Assembly: GCA_900617975.1 (NCBI GenBank)
Contig: UZAE01014518.1
Span: 1 to 13,798, forward strand
From: Rodentolepis nana
Lineage: Eukaryota > Platyhelminthes > Cestoda > Cyclophyllidea > Hymenolepididae
Direction of reading: 5' to 3'
Length of the DNA stretch: 13,798 nucleotides
Below are positions 1 to 7,298 of the stretch, piece by piece. The stretch's first letter is position 1. Every line of letters begins with the position of its first letter. Below the pieces are notes generated by a model. It was not told where the DNA came from. It saw nothing but the letters and a program-made list of their open reading frames with translations, and made no database searches. The position numbers and the translations under genes are program-made.

Positions 1-340
1 AGGCATACGATGACGCACAGAGCGATAGCGTGTCCCACAGTATATTGAAGAATTCCATTAATAACAATAGTGGACACTTCCATATTCACATAAAAGCTAA
101 TCCAAGTAGTCTTTCTATTATGCAACTTAATTTGTTAAATTAACTCCTCAATTGAATTATAAATCTCGATAACTGTAATCGTCATAATTTGATTTCATCT
201 CGGTAAGTTGCAATTTTCGAAAAGTGCTTATCTGCGCCCATGTCTTAAATATTAGTGGACACAAATTCGATGCACTTTGGCATACAACCAGTTAGTGAAA
301 TGGACAATTACAATGATCAACTCTTATTAGCATGGAGGGC

Positions 341-392
341 GGTAGAGTTGGAACCCCTTTACAGAGACGCCCACACTGTGTCGCTCTCTACC
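341..392. repeat. hairpin with 7-bp perfect stem; weak tRNA-like features
   Basis: GGTAGAG at 341-347 is the exact reverse complement of CTCTACC at 386-392, closing a 52-base element. On the minus strand it contains GGGTAGAG, which recalls a D arm, and GGTTCCAAC, which recalls a box B. At 52 bases it is too short to be a nuclear tRNA. It may be a decayed SINE head or a chance hairpin. Confidence 0.25.
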
Positions 393-738
393 CAAGATGA
401 GTGTTGAAACTCACCTTTCTAAATTGTCAAAAGGAAGCATTATTTTCCTCTGTCAAGTAAATTAAAGTACGCCTATTGGTAGTCCGTTTGGGCTGTCGAA
501 GAATTAATGTAACACGTGGCGAGGCGAAATTGAATTCGAAGATTGTTAGAGAATATGGGTCTAAAGTAGGCCGGAATCATCTCAATTAAGCCTTTTTATA
601 TCCTGCATAAGCTAAAAAGACTGCTTAAAAGTAAAAAGCAATTTATTATTTGCCTATTGTAATGGCATAAATGAACCTGTGACTGAATCAGATTTTATGT
701 GCACTTTTAAAGGTAACAAACATAATTACAATTTTTGT

Positions 739-752
739 GGGGGGGGGGGGGG
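739..752 (+). repeat. poly-G run, 14 bases
   Basis: Fourteen consecutive G on the plus strand, isolated in AT-rich sequence. It belongs with the other G/C homopolymer tracts of the window. Its true length is uncertain because such runs sequence poorly. Confidence 0.9.
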
Positions 753-1647
753 TTTTCGAGAAGATACTATACAAAATGCTATTGAATTTTAATCCGAGAT
801 TAGTAAATTATGTAATGGATGAGAAAATGAAACACTCTGATGTTGACTTCTGCGAATAATCCGCGTTCCCTTTGACCAACTCTAAGAAGAATGGTTGTGA
901 ACCCTCGCGATATCGACTCTTAGTGAATGAGAGAGCGCTTTGAAGGTTCTATTGGATAGGCCGCCACAAACTCAAAGTTGACCTGCCAAATGATGGTTCC
1001 TATAGTCATGCAAATGAACGCTACAAGAATTATGCTGGAGAAAATGTGCTTACTTAAACACGATTGAAGCTTGCCATTCAGATTTTCTGTGTGAAGAACA
1101 AAATGATGAAAAGGACAGGAGAAGCTTAATCGAACTTCTAATTATGACTCAAAACGGTAGATTTGATTATTCTTGTGCTCAAAAGTATTCGGATTCTCAT
1201 GATTCTCTACCTCTCATTTCTACTCCCTAAATATTCTCTACGAGCTTTTATCTTTTCTTGTGATAGAAAAATTGAAAAAGTTTGAGGTATGCATCCAAAA
1301 CTAGTTTTGAGGCGTGCTTTCCTTCAAGATAGCATTAAGTTTACTGAGAGACTTGACCGATCCCACAACGAGATTATGCAGTAGAAATTACTTTAATTTT
1401 GGGGAAGATAGGAGGCATACTAGTCGTTATATCAAACTCTTAAACTGTCACATTCGCACAGACCATAATTAAATCTAATTCCCATACTAATCATTTCTTA
1501 TTAAAACTAAGTTGTTTTTTGCAAAATGTATTGAAGAGGATATTCGTTCAGCGACAAACACACAGTCGCTTGATTATTATAATAAAGAAGTTTATCGTGT
1601 TATTATTTCATTATAGAATAGAGTTTGGTCAATAAATGTCAAACAAA

Positions 1648-1653
1648 TTTAAT
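1648..1653 (-). terminator. candidate poly(A) signal ATTAAA for irx
   Basis: TTTAAT on the plus strand reads ATTAAA on the gene strand, 39 bases past the stop codon, in AT-rich sequence. This is the common one-base variant of AATAAA. No AATAAA on the gene strand was seen within the next several hundred bases; another ATTAAA lies at 1392-1397. Which one is used cannot be told from sequence. Confidence 0.35.
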
Positions 1654-1692
1654 GAATATGTACATATTGAATTTGAAATCCAGTATTTCAAG

Positions 1693-2188
1693 TTATCGCT
1701 CTTCCGTCATCTCAACAACAGACCAGATTTTTCTATTCCTTCCAGATTCGACAGATTTAGCGGCCGACATTAATGCATCTTCGGTTATATTTTGCTCAAA
1801 ATCCACTTCATTTTTCTCAAAAGACTGTGAATGCGAAGGTGAAATATCACGTTGACCAGAAGGAGTTGGAACTTGATCCGTGGGGTACATATCTCCCGTG
1901 GTGGCAGAAAGTCCTTCATCTTCCAAATCGGGAAAATGTTGATCCAGAGATGAAGCCAAGCTCCAACTTGCCTTGTTCTCCTTCTTCAGCCTTCGTCGAG
2001 CATTCGCAAACCATGTAGAAACTTGTGTCAAGCTCATCTTCGTGATAACAGCCAGCATTATCTTCTCACTCTTGTTTGGGTAGGGGTTCTTTCTATGCTC
2101 ATTAAGCCAAGCTTTCAGAAGACCCGTAGTTTCACGTGTTGTATTTTTGCGACGTGGGGTTCCGTGAACCCTCATTTTCAAGGAATAT
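1693..2188 (-). CDS. irx: irx coding exon 3: homeodomain and C-terminus
   Basis: Codes for residues 200-364. It opens with YSLKMRVHG and then RRKN, where the TALE homeodomain (about 209-271) begins. Helix 1 covers [11 protein letters not shown], the NPYP loop follows, helix 2 is [10 protein letters not shown], and recognition helix 3 is [17 protein letters not shown], with the DNA-contacting N51 and R53 present. After it come SWS, an acidic patch (DLEDEG), a Ser/Thr/Pro-rich stretch, and finally RKIWSVVEM followed by five residues and TAA at 1695-1693. KIWSVVE resembles the KPKIWSLAE-type motif found C-terminal to the homeodomain in many Irx proteins, although there the protein normally continues much further. 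I see no strong donor inside the exon that would add a further coding exon. Confidence 0.93.
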
Positions 2189-4139
2189 CTGCAAAAGAGT
2201 TTAGCTTGTTACCTTTGGATTGGTCAAGGAAGATTCGGTAACATATGCTAATCCAATCTTACCTAAAATTCTGATAGATCTTCATTGTTTGTGGGTCGAG
2301 ATTTCCAGTGCAGAGCGCCTGTCGAAATCGTCTCAGCTGCTCAGATTCATCCTAATGAAAGTAGGAAATGTCCTCTTAGATGAAATCACTTGACTATTCC
2401 TCTCTACTTAATTCAATATCAGTAGGTATTTCTTGTTAGGTTTACTAGCCATCAACTGCCCGCTTGAAAAATTACTAACTAGAACATGGCGAGTAATTTG
2501 AAGCATCACGCAAAATGGAGGATTAACCACAGGTCATAGCTCAATATTTGCCGGGTATTTTATTGTCTATTTATCTGATTGAATACAATGTGATGATTTG
2601 ATTGGCGATTTTCGTGCGAGCAGGTACTTAGCACCATCTGATTGCTAACACCTATACAGGTGCTACTCCGGATTGTTTACAGTTTGCCGGTTATCAGAAA
2701 TCAGCGGAAATTTGTGAATATTTCCCCATTAATACTTACACCCACTAATTAGTTGTTTTATTGCCTATTGCAGAATAATAGAGAAAACCAGGTGCGTAAA
2801 TGTTGTGACAAATTGAATTGCAGGTTAAGTTAATATGTGAAATGATCTTTAAGGATGCATGCTCTACTTTGAGGGAGAGAGAGAGAAAAAAGAATCATTA
2901 AGAGTTTGCTTTCAGTTTTATATCCTTCGAAATATTCAAATACATTTCCAGTGACTAATTATTTAGTGAGTGATTTGATATCGTTTCCGTGACTCGAGTC
3001 CCATCAAAACTCAATTTGACTATGCTATGACTTATAAATATTCTCGCAATATACCTTAGAAATAATAAAGATTTAATTTATAATTCAATTTAAATTTTAT
3101 CTTATCTATTGTAAAGTTTAATAAATGGACTTACAGCACAAATGTTTCATTTTACCAAAACAATGCAATATCTCAACTAACTATTTCATTTTAATTAGTT
3201 GTCTCTAAAAGTGGAATAGACTCTTTTAGGATAAGAATTCAAATCATTACATTCGTCATTGTGAGAAAAATAGATAAACCTAATCAAATTTTAATGCCTA
3301 AGTTCTGCTGCTTTTGAAATTGAAGTTAATAGTGCTAGAACTTTTAAATTTACTTGGGGGGAAAAAGAAGATATTGAATGCCCTTTAGAGCGAATGAATT
3401 AAACATGTTTCCATAAATCCCAATTTTGGAAAGTGAAGCGAAGAATCAAGCTTTAAGCAAATATTGAACAACTCAAATCCAAAAATTCAGAGAACCCCCT
3501 TCGATAACCTAACTCTATGCCCAAAATATTGGCATCCTCTTTCCCCTTGACTCCTAAGTGAACCTTACTGCTCCCCAACATTGATTTGGAAATTTGCCCT
3601 AGCGTGGTAATAAGAGTACTACTACTTACCTGACTATCATTTTGCCAATTCATCTGCCCATGGGAGTAGGGATTCATCTGTGATGGCGCTTGTATAGTTG
3701 TCGGTTGCGTTGGTGGTGGTGGTGGTGGCACAGGATGATTTGGATGTGGTGACACCACCCCCAGTGGCGAAGCGCCACACTTCACTCCGCCGCTTAACAA
3801 TCCCGCCAAATGCAAAGCCTCCGATGCGGCAGGTGTAGTGTTAAATACCCCTTCACTACCCCCACTACTTGCGGGAGGCGTATTAGAAGTCGGTGATAGT
3901 CCCCCAGGGCCTCCCTGAGTTGCTGCTGCCCCCAAAATGGACCGCATCCATTGCAGCATAAGCATCGGATGGGGAGCGCAAGCCCCCGGTGCAGGAGGGG
4001 GTGGTGGTGGAAGGTGGGGAAGACGGGAGGGAGGAGCCAGTGCTGAAGCTAACCCAAAGGGGGACTGCAGGGGGAGTGGCAACATTCCGCAGGGTGGGTA
4101 ACGAGGACTCATATGTGGATCGTCGAGTGGTTGGGCCAT
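1693..4139 (-). CDS. irx: Iroquois-class (Irx) TALE homeobox transcription factor, three coding exons
   Basis: This is a sequence-specific nuclear transcription factor of the Iroquois family, which patterns tissues in animal development. Joining 4139-3630, 2351-2263 and 2188-1693 gives 364 residues ending in TAA. Order: proline-rich N-terminus (1-170), charged segment (171-200), TALE homeodomain (about 209-271), serine- and acid-rich tail, and a KIWS motif at 353-359. Homeodomain hallmarks are the NPYP loop (234-237), which marks the three-residue TALE insertion, and W48-F49-A50-N51-A52-R53 (W259 to R264). Alanine at position 50 and the RRLKKENK end are typical of Irx. Mohawk also has A50, but RRKN at the start, [14 protein letters not shown] and the KIWS motif favour Irx. 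Irx proteins usually run 400-500 residues or more, so this one is short. Frame, phases and splice sites all agree; no cDNA evidence is available here. Confidence 0.92.
2189..2262 (-). other. irx intron 2 (74 bp)
   Basis: A short intron starting GTAAGA and ending CTCTTTTGCAG, with a good pyrimidine tract before the acceptor. It splits an Arg codon (AG|A) nine codons before the homeodomain start. Its length is not a multiple of three. Confidence 0.82.
2263..2351 (-). CDS. irx: irx coding exon 2: charged segment before the homeodomain
   Basis: An 89-bp exon, too short for a simple ORF search. It is bounded by an acceptor CATTAG|G at 2352 and a donor TTTTAG|GTAAGA at 2262. It enters in phase 0 from exon 1 and leaves two bases (AG) that complete an Arg codon with the first base of exon 3. 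It encodes residues 171-199 plus most of Arg200. The peptide begins [13 protein letters not shown] and ends KIYQNFR: charged, probably helical at its start, with no proline run, unlike exon 1. I do not recognise it from other Irx proteins. Both splice sites, the open frame and matching phases on both sides support it. Confidence 0.8.
2352..3629 (-). other. irx intron 1 (1278 bp)
   Basis: Donor GTAAGT at 3629-3624, acceptor TTTCATTAG ending at 2352. The interior is AT-rich. The frame of exon 1 stays open for a further 58 codons into the intron before a stop, so retention would give a 228-residue protein without a homeodomain. A short (GA)n tract lies at about 2875-2885, and the stretch around 3050-3110 is almost pure A/T. 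I see no other gene or transposon in it. Confidence 0.8.
3630..4139 (-). CDS. irx: irx coding exon 1: proline-rich N-terminus
   Basis: Codes for residues 1-170, exactly 510 bases, ending in phase 0 at a consensus donor CAG|GTAAGT (intron starts at 3629). The ATG at 4139-4137 is preceded in frame by TAA at 4145-4143, so translation in this frame cannot start further upstream. The protein is low in complexity: proline runs at about 44-49 and 138-143, glycine/serine/alanine stretches between them, and a hydrophobic stretch rich in Met and Leu near 58-71. This is ordinary for Irx N-termini, which are poorly conserved. The exon is clearly more GC-rich than its surroundings, as expected for coding sequence here. 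The poly-Pro tracts are encoded by GGT/CCA-like triplet runs that may vary in length between individuals. Confidence 0.85.
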
Positions 4140-4166
4140 TCTTTACTTAGGTTGTCTTTGAGATCT
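4140..4166 (-). promoter_or_regulatory. 5' UTR with candidate splice acceptor upstream of the irx ATG
   Basis: Reading the gene strand, a pyrimidine stretch TTTTTCCTTCAG ends with AG at 4166-4165, 25 bases before the ATG. It looks like a genuine 3' splice site, which would put the transcription start in an upstream non-coding exon. The 25 bases include the in-frame TAA (4145-4143). Confidence 0.4.
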
Positions 4167-4472
4167 GAAGGAAAAATGTAGTTTCGAGAAATACACCACA
4201 AAAAACAGACCAAGATGGCAGGTACTTTCATGGATTTGGTAAGAGTAAATGCGAAGAAAAGAAATAAATGTCTCTGGTTTGTTTTCTTATTTTGAAAGAA
4301 CGATAAGGCAACTAAACTTGGAGGCTTTTGATATGTCCTTATTGAAGGAGTTGTGAGATGGAAGTAGGCGTCGCCAGAAGTCGGGTATTATCTTGTAAAA
4401 TAAGTTAGTGAGAAACTGTTATTGCTTCAAACAAAAATGATGCAAATAATACTAAGTTATGTGGTCAATTAG

Positions 4473-4606
4473 AAAAACGTTTTACCACCGCCATCTTGAG
4501 AAGGTGTGGCATCATGGCTCCACCCAGATATAATCATTGCAGTTAGCACTTTCGATGGGAATCGAACCCCATGGTCTCGGCGGCTAATGCACCATCTAAA
4601 ACCATC
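4473..4606 (-). mobile_element. degenerate tRNA-derived SINE head
   Basis: On the minus strand GGTTCGATTCC (4568-4558) is an exact match to the Pol III box B consensus. It lies in a stem-loop in which ATGGG pairs with CCCAT, as in a tRNA T arm. Upstream, TGGTGCATTAG (4594-4584) fits the box A pattern, but only 15 bases separate the boxes; about 32 are expected, so the anticodon region appears deleted. A T5 run on this strand (4473-4477) could be a Pol III stop. The ends are unclear and no target-site duplication was found. It is not a functional tRNA. Confidence 0.5.
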
Positions 4607-5235
4607 TTTTTTGCTTCTGGAATATTTGAACCAGAATCTTAGATGTTACTATAGATACACGATTTGCCCTGCCCCAAAATATGAGTTAATTGGGTGTTCC
4701 TGATTTCGGCCTTTAGCCCAGTCAAGTGTAAATAATGAAATGTCTCTAATTGTTAGCAAAATATGGCAAAAATCTGCATTAAAGCGTTAACGGAATGCCA
4801 ATATTAGGGGAAGGCATCCTAATTATTTTTGAAAAAATCGTAAATAAGAAAAATTAAGTTCATAGAATCTATTATTAAGTTAATAACTGAGAAAAGCAAC
4901 CGAATAGTGACCTGCAAAAATAATATTTTTTGTGTCCTAATAATGAACCTTTAAGACAGAGCTTGTAAGTAAATGAAGTCAAAATCTGGTAAACATCTAC
5001 TGTTTTGGAAAATCGTCCTGATTTACCTTGCAAAGAGATAATCGAATGAGTTTTCTTAACTGAAAACTATGAAACAACGAGAAAGGTTTATTTACGCTTT
5101 TTCTTCTAGACCAAAAAACTTTAAAAGCAACTTTCGGCTTGAGAAAATGCTATCCCCATGAAATCGTCAATCATTGAAAACACTGTTTATGGTGGTTTAA
5201 AGTGAATGAATAAATTATAATTAGAGCGAAATTTA

Positions 5236-5335
5236 ACTCACACCTGAGGTACTTGTACGTGCGAAGTCGAACGGCTTAACCAAATATTTAAACCGCAAGT
5301 GGAAAACTAATTAAATTTTAGCTATCCCAACTATA
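5236..5335 (-). promoter_or_regulatory. candidate non-coding first exon and donor for irx
   Basis: On the gene strand a GGTTTAAATATTTGG stretch (about 5279-5293) resembles a TATA region. It is followed 35-50 bases later by a donor, CTCAG|GTGTGAGT (exon end 5244). With the acceptor at 4165 this would define a short 5' UTR exon lying just downstream of the CCAAT block. The reading is inferred from motifs only. Confidence 0.25.
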
Positions 5336-5525
5336 GGGGGTGGGGATGGGGTCACAGCAGCAACAGTTAAAGCAGCCTATCCATTGGTTACACGCGCGTG
5401 TATGCGAGGTTGTGATACACAAACAGCAAGTTGTGTTAACCAATGACGCAGAAGACAATTCACACCTCCGCCAAAACCGGCGTAACTATTGGCTAGGGGA
5501 ATTATTAGCGTCTGCTTTTCAATAA
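5336..5525 (-). promoter_or_regulatory. candidate promoter block: three CCAAT boxes, CpG, dyads
   Basis: This 190-base block is richer in G+C and CpG than the AT-rich DNA on both sides. It has CCAAT on the gene strand at 5492-5488 and 5387-5383 and on the plus strand at 5440-5444. It also has a 12-bp palindrome ACACGCGCGTGT (5390-5401) and CGCC/GGCG arms at 5469-5482. Closely spaced CCAAT boxes are typical of NF-Y-type promoters. It lies 1.2 kb upstream of the irx ATG. A 61-codon open frame here (5340-5525, plus) starts at GGGATGGGG and resembles no protein I know. Confidence 0.4.
5382..5445. repeat. nested inverted repeat around two CCAAT boxes
   Basis: CATTGGTTACAC (5382-5393) and GTGTTAACCAATG (5433-5445) are reverse complements apart from one inserted A, with 39 bases between. 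Inside, GTGTAT (5398-5403) pairs with ATACAC (5415-5420), and TTGTG-ATA-CACAA (5410-5422) forms a further small hairpin. Each outer arm carries one CCAAT box in opposite orientation. Confidence 0.8.
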
Positions 5526-5555
5526 TCTTAAATTTTCCTTAAATTATTTAAGAAA

Positions 5556-6703
5556 TTAACCTATATTAAACAATTTCCGTATTTATCAAGCAAGAAAATA
5601 TGTTCTTTAACTGTGTAACTTGGTTTTATTTAGCTGTATTCAAAGTATTAAGTGAAGTATAAAAAATTTCGTTAACCTAATAGGCCTTTAAAGAGAGTTT
5701 AAATTCTTTCAAGACTTTTCTCACAATGTATACTTATACGCAGTTAATTTAAGTTAATCAAGCTATTTTACATTTTTTGCAATCGAAGACTTCGTTTATC
5801 CTCATTTTGTTTTGTCTAAATTGTGAAACTTCGAAAACACATTGAAAAAGTTAATTGGATTCGCTGAACAACTGAAATGCCTTTGAATGTGCTAGACATT
5901 CACTAAGTATGGGTAAGATATGCTAAACACGGTGGTCTGTAGCAATGAGTATGTTGCTGAAAGTGTGGTTTCATTTTTTTAGAATGCCATTTGGGAAAGC
6001 ATTTTCCAACGCTCATGTTGGGTAAAGTGGGAGAGAGAGAGTGAGAGTGACGCCATAGAGCCTTTCTGATGAGAGACTCGAATTCGAATACCTTCTGAAG
6101 GGCTAGATTTAACAGGGGTGTGTGTATTTCCGACCGGAATCCAACCAGTGACTTCTGCTATGGCAGACAGTCACAATACCACAGTCACCATCCATAGTGA
6201 TGATTACTTATTTTTGCATTTGCCTAATACCTATACTTTCTAAGAAAAAAAAAACAATCAACCATAAATTCGGTTCAATTATGAAAAAATCACATTAATT
6301 ATCAGCATGTTTACGCAAGTTCGTTTTATTCAAAATGTTATCGGTTTGAAATTTTTCATCTGGACAGTAATAATGTTATATTTGCTTTTAATTGCTAATG
6401 GCCAAAAGCCGAGTTTTCCTTCGTCATAAAGGAGAATAAATTACGAAAGGTTTCATATATGAATTCACTTTTAACCTAATTATCCATCACTCTCAATGAA
6501 GTCAGGAATTTGTCTTAATTAAGCACAAATCGAAGCAATATGATTGTTGGTGACATAAATATGACTTCTCACCATAATTAACCTAGCATAATTTTAGGAA
6601 GTCATGACTACTAACAACTTATAATATGCGCCTATGAGCGCAGAAACCATGACAACTTCCACCTAATTGGCATAATAGATTATGAGGCTCAGTTTTAGGT
6701 TAA
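5556..6703. promoter_or_regulatory. cluster of five TTAACCTA motifs
   Basis: TTAACCTA occurs on the plus strand at 5556-5563, 5672-5679, 6471-6478 and 6578-6585, and as TAGGTTAA at 6696-6703. I noticed no exact copy elsewhere in the window, but I checked by eye. Such a cluster could mark a homotypic enhancer; the binding factor is unknown. The remainder of 5526-6029 is AT-rich and shows nothing else. Confidence 0.3.
6030..6200 (-). mobile_element. tRNA-derived SINE with (CT)n tail
   Basis: On the minus strand TGGTGACTGTGG starts at 6190 in the box A position, and GGTTGGATTCC (6146-6136) in the box B position. The 44 bases from one start to the other match tRNA positions 8 to 51 exactly. ACTGG and CCGGT form a perfect five-pair T stem around TTGGATT. 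The anticodon-loop position reads CTGCCAT, as for Gly-GCC. The acceptor stem does not pair and box B has G for the usual C56, so it is not a working tRNA. Unrelated sequence with an odd palindrome CCTTCTGAAGG (6091-6101) follows, ending in a CT/GA repeat (6030-6048) that may be the SINE tail. No target-site duplication was seen. Confidence 0.5.
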
Positions 6704-7254
6704 TCCAGAACAATGGATTCCAAATTTTGATTTATATATTCAAGTTAAAATGATTGAAAGGATTGCAAACGGTTAGGGTCAAGAATTTGTGAAGATGGTG
6801 AAAGTTATAAAACCCCTTTTTTTACTTCTCAAGGAATAAAGGGCTCTTACTTTGTTATCCTAGAAACCAACATAATCAAAATTCTCAGGGTAAAAAAACC
6901 AAAAGAGTAATAAAAGATAAAAAATCAAAGATTATGACGATCAAACGTGATTTTCTTGCCTGCGACTATTTGCAGATTAGTATATTCCATTAAAAAACGT
7001 ACACTTATTGTTGCTTAGTATAGCGAATGGAAACTAACAGTTTCATATTATAAACGCTCATTAATTTCATTCGCTGGTCTACAGTTTTTCTAATTCTAAA
7101 CACGGATGCCTATTAAACAGACATAACTCTCACAGATTTTGATTTAAATGGTCCCATTATTAATTAACACCTTAAACCTTTACAAAATATGAACAAATAG
7201 GAGTTTATTTTGTGCTTAGAATACATCTGTTAACTTTTTTCGTCAACTTCCTTA
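6201..7254. other. AT-rich intergenic DNA
   Basis: No gene supported. ATGACTTC (6561-6568) and GAAGTCAT (6599-6606) form an 8-bp inverted repeat around a TTAACCTA motif. Otherwise nothing stands out. Confidence 0.5.
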
Positions 7255-7298
7255 CACCCCCACCCCCCTCCCATCCCCCCTCCCCCCCCCTCCCTCCA
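7255..7298 (+). repeat. C-rich tract, G-quadruplex potential on minus strand
   Basis: About 44 bases almost wholly C with scattered A and T. The minus strand has more than four runs of three or more G close together, enough for a G-quadruplex, and the plus strand could form an i-motif. A hairpin with a 7-bp stem (CCTTCTT 7307-7313, AAGAAGG 7322-7328) follows nine bases later. Confidence 0.85.

Larger units (their letters stand above)
1..1692. other. downstream flank without a supported gene
   Basis: AT-rich sequence past the 3' end of irx. It holds a hairpin at 341-392, a G14 run at 739-752 and an octamer-like ATGCAAAT at 1008-1015. The plus-strand reading frames overlapping 1693-2241 are antisense to the homeobox exon. 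I see no exon with both splice sites and a recognisable peptide. Confidence 0.6.
4167..5335. other. probable 5' intron or upstream flank of irx
   Basis: AT-rich, with no coding exon I can support. On the gene strand it has donor-like sites AAG|GTAAAT (exon end near 5028) and CAG|GTGTGAGT (exon end 5244, or CAGGT|GTGAGT). Either could pair with the acceptor at 4165-4166 to form a 5' UTR intron. It contains the tRNA-like element at 4473-4606. Confidence 0.45.

Noticed and set aside
68..262. Direct repeat TAGTGGACAC at 68-77 and 253-262
   Set aside because: Ten-base repeats are expected many times by chance in a window of this size.
1693..2188. Mohawk (Mkx) or other TALE class instead of Irx
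   Set aside because: Meis and Pbx classes have Ile or Gly at position 50. Mkx shares A50, but helix 1, the KKEN end of helix 3 and the KIWS motif match Irx better.
1625..2241. Plus-strand open frames at 1625-1855, 1773-2018 and 2023-2241
   Set aside because: They are antisense to, or run off, the homeobox exon, and encode no recognisable peptide.
4506..4703. 65-codon plus-strand frame
   Set aside because: It lies on the tRNA-like SINE fragment in antisense and carries no protein features.
5340..5525. 61-codon plus-strand frame
   Set aside because: It covers the CCAAT/dyad block; the peptide is not recognisable and no splice or start context supports it.
6125..6197. A functional tRNA-Gly(GCC) gene
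   Set aside because: T arm and box spacing fit, but the acceptor ends do not pair, the anticodon stem is poor and C56 is replaced by G.
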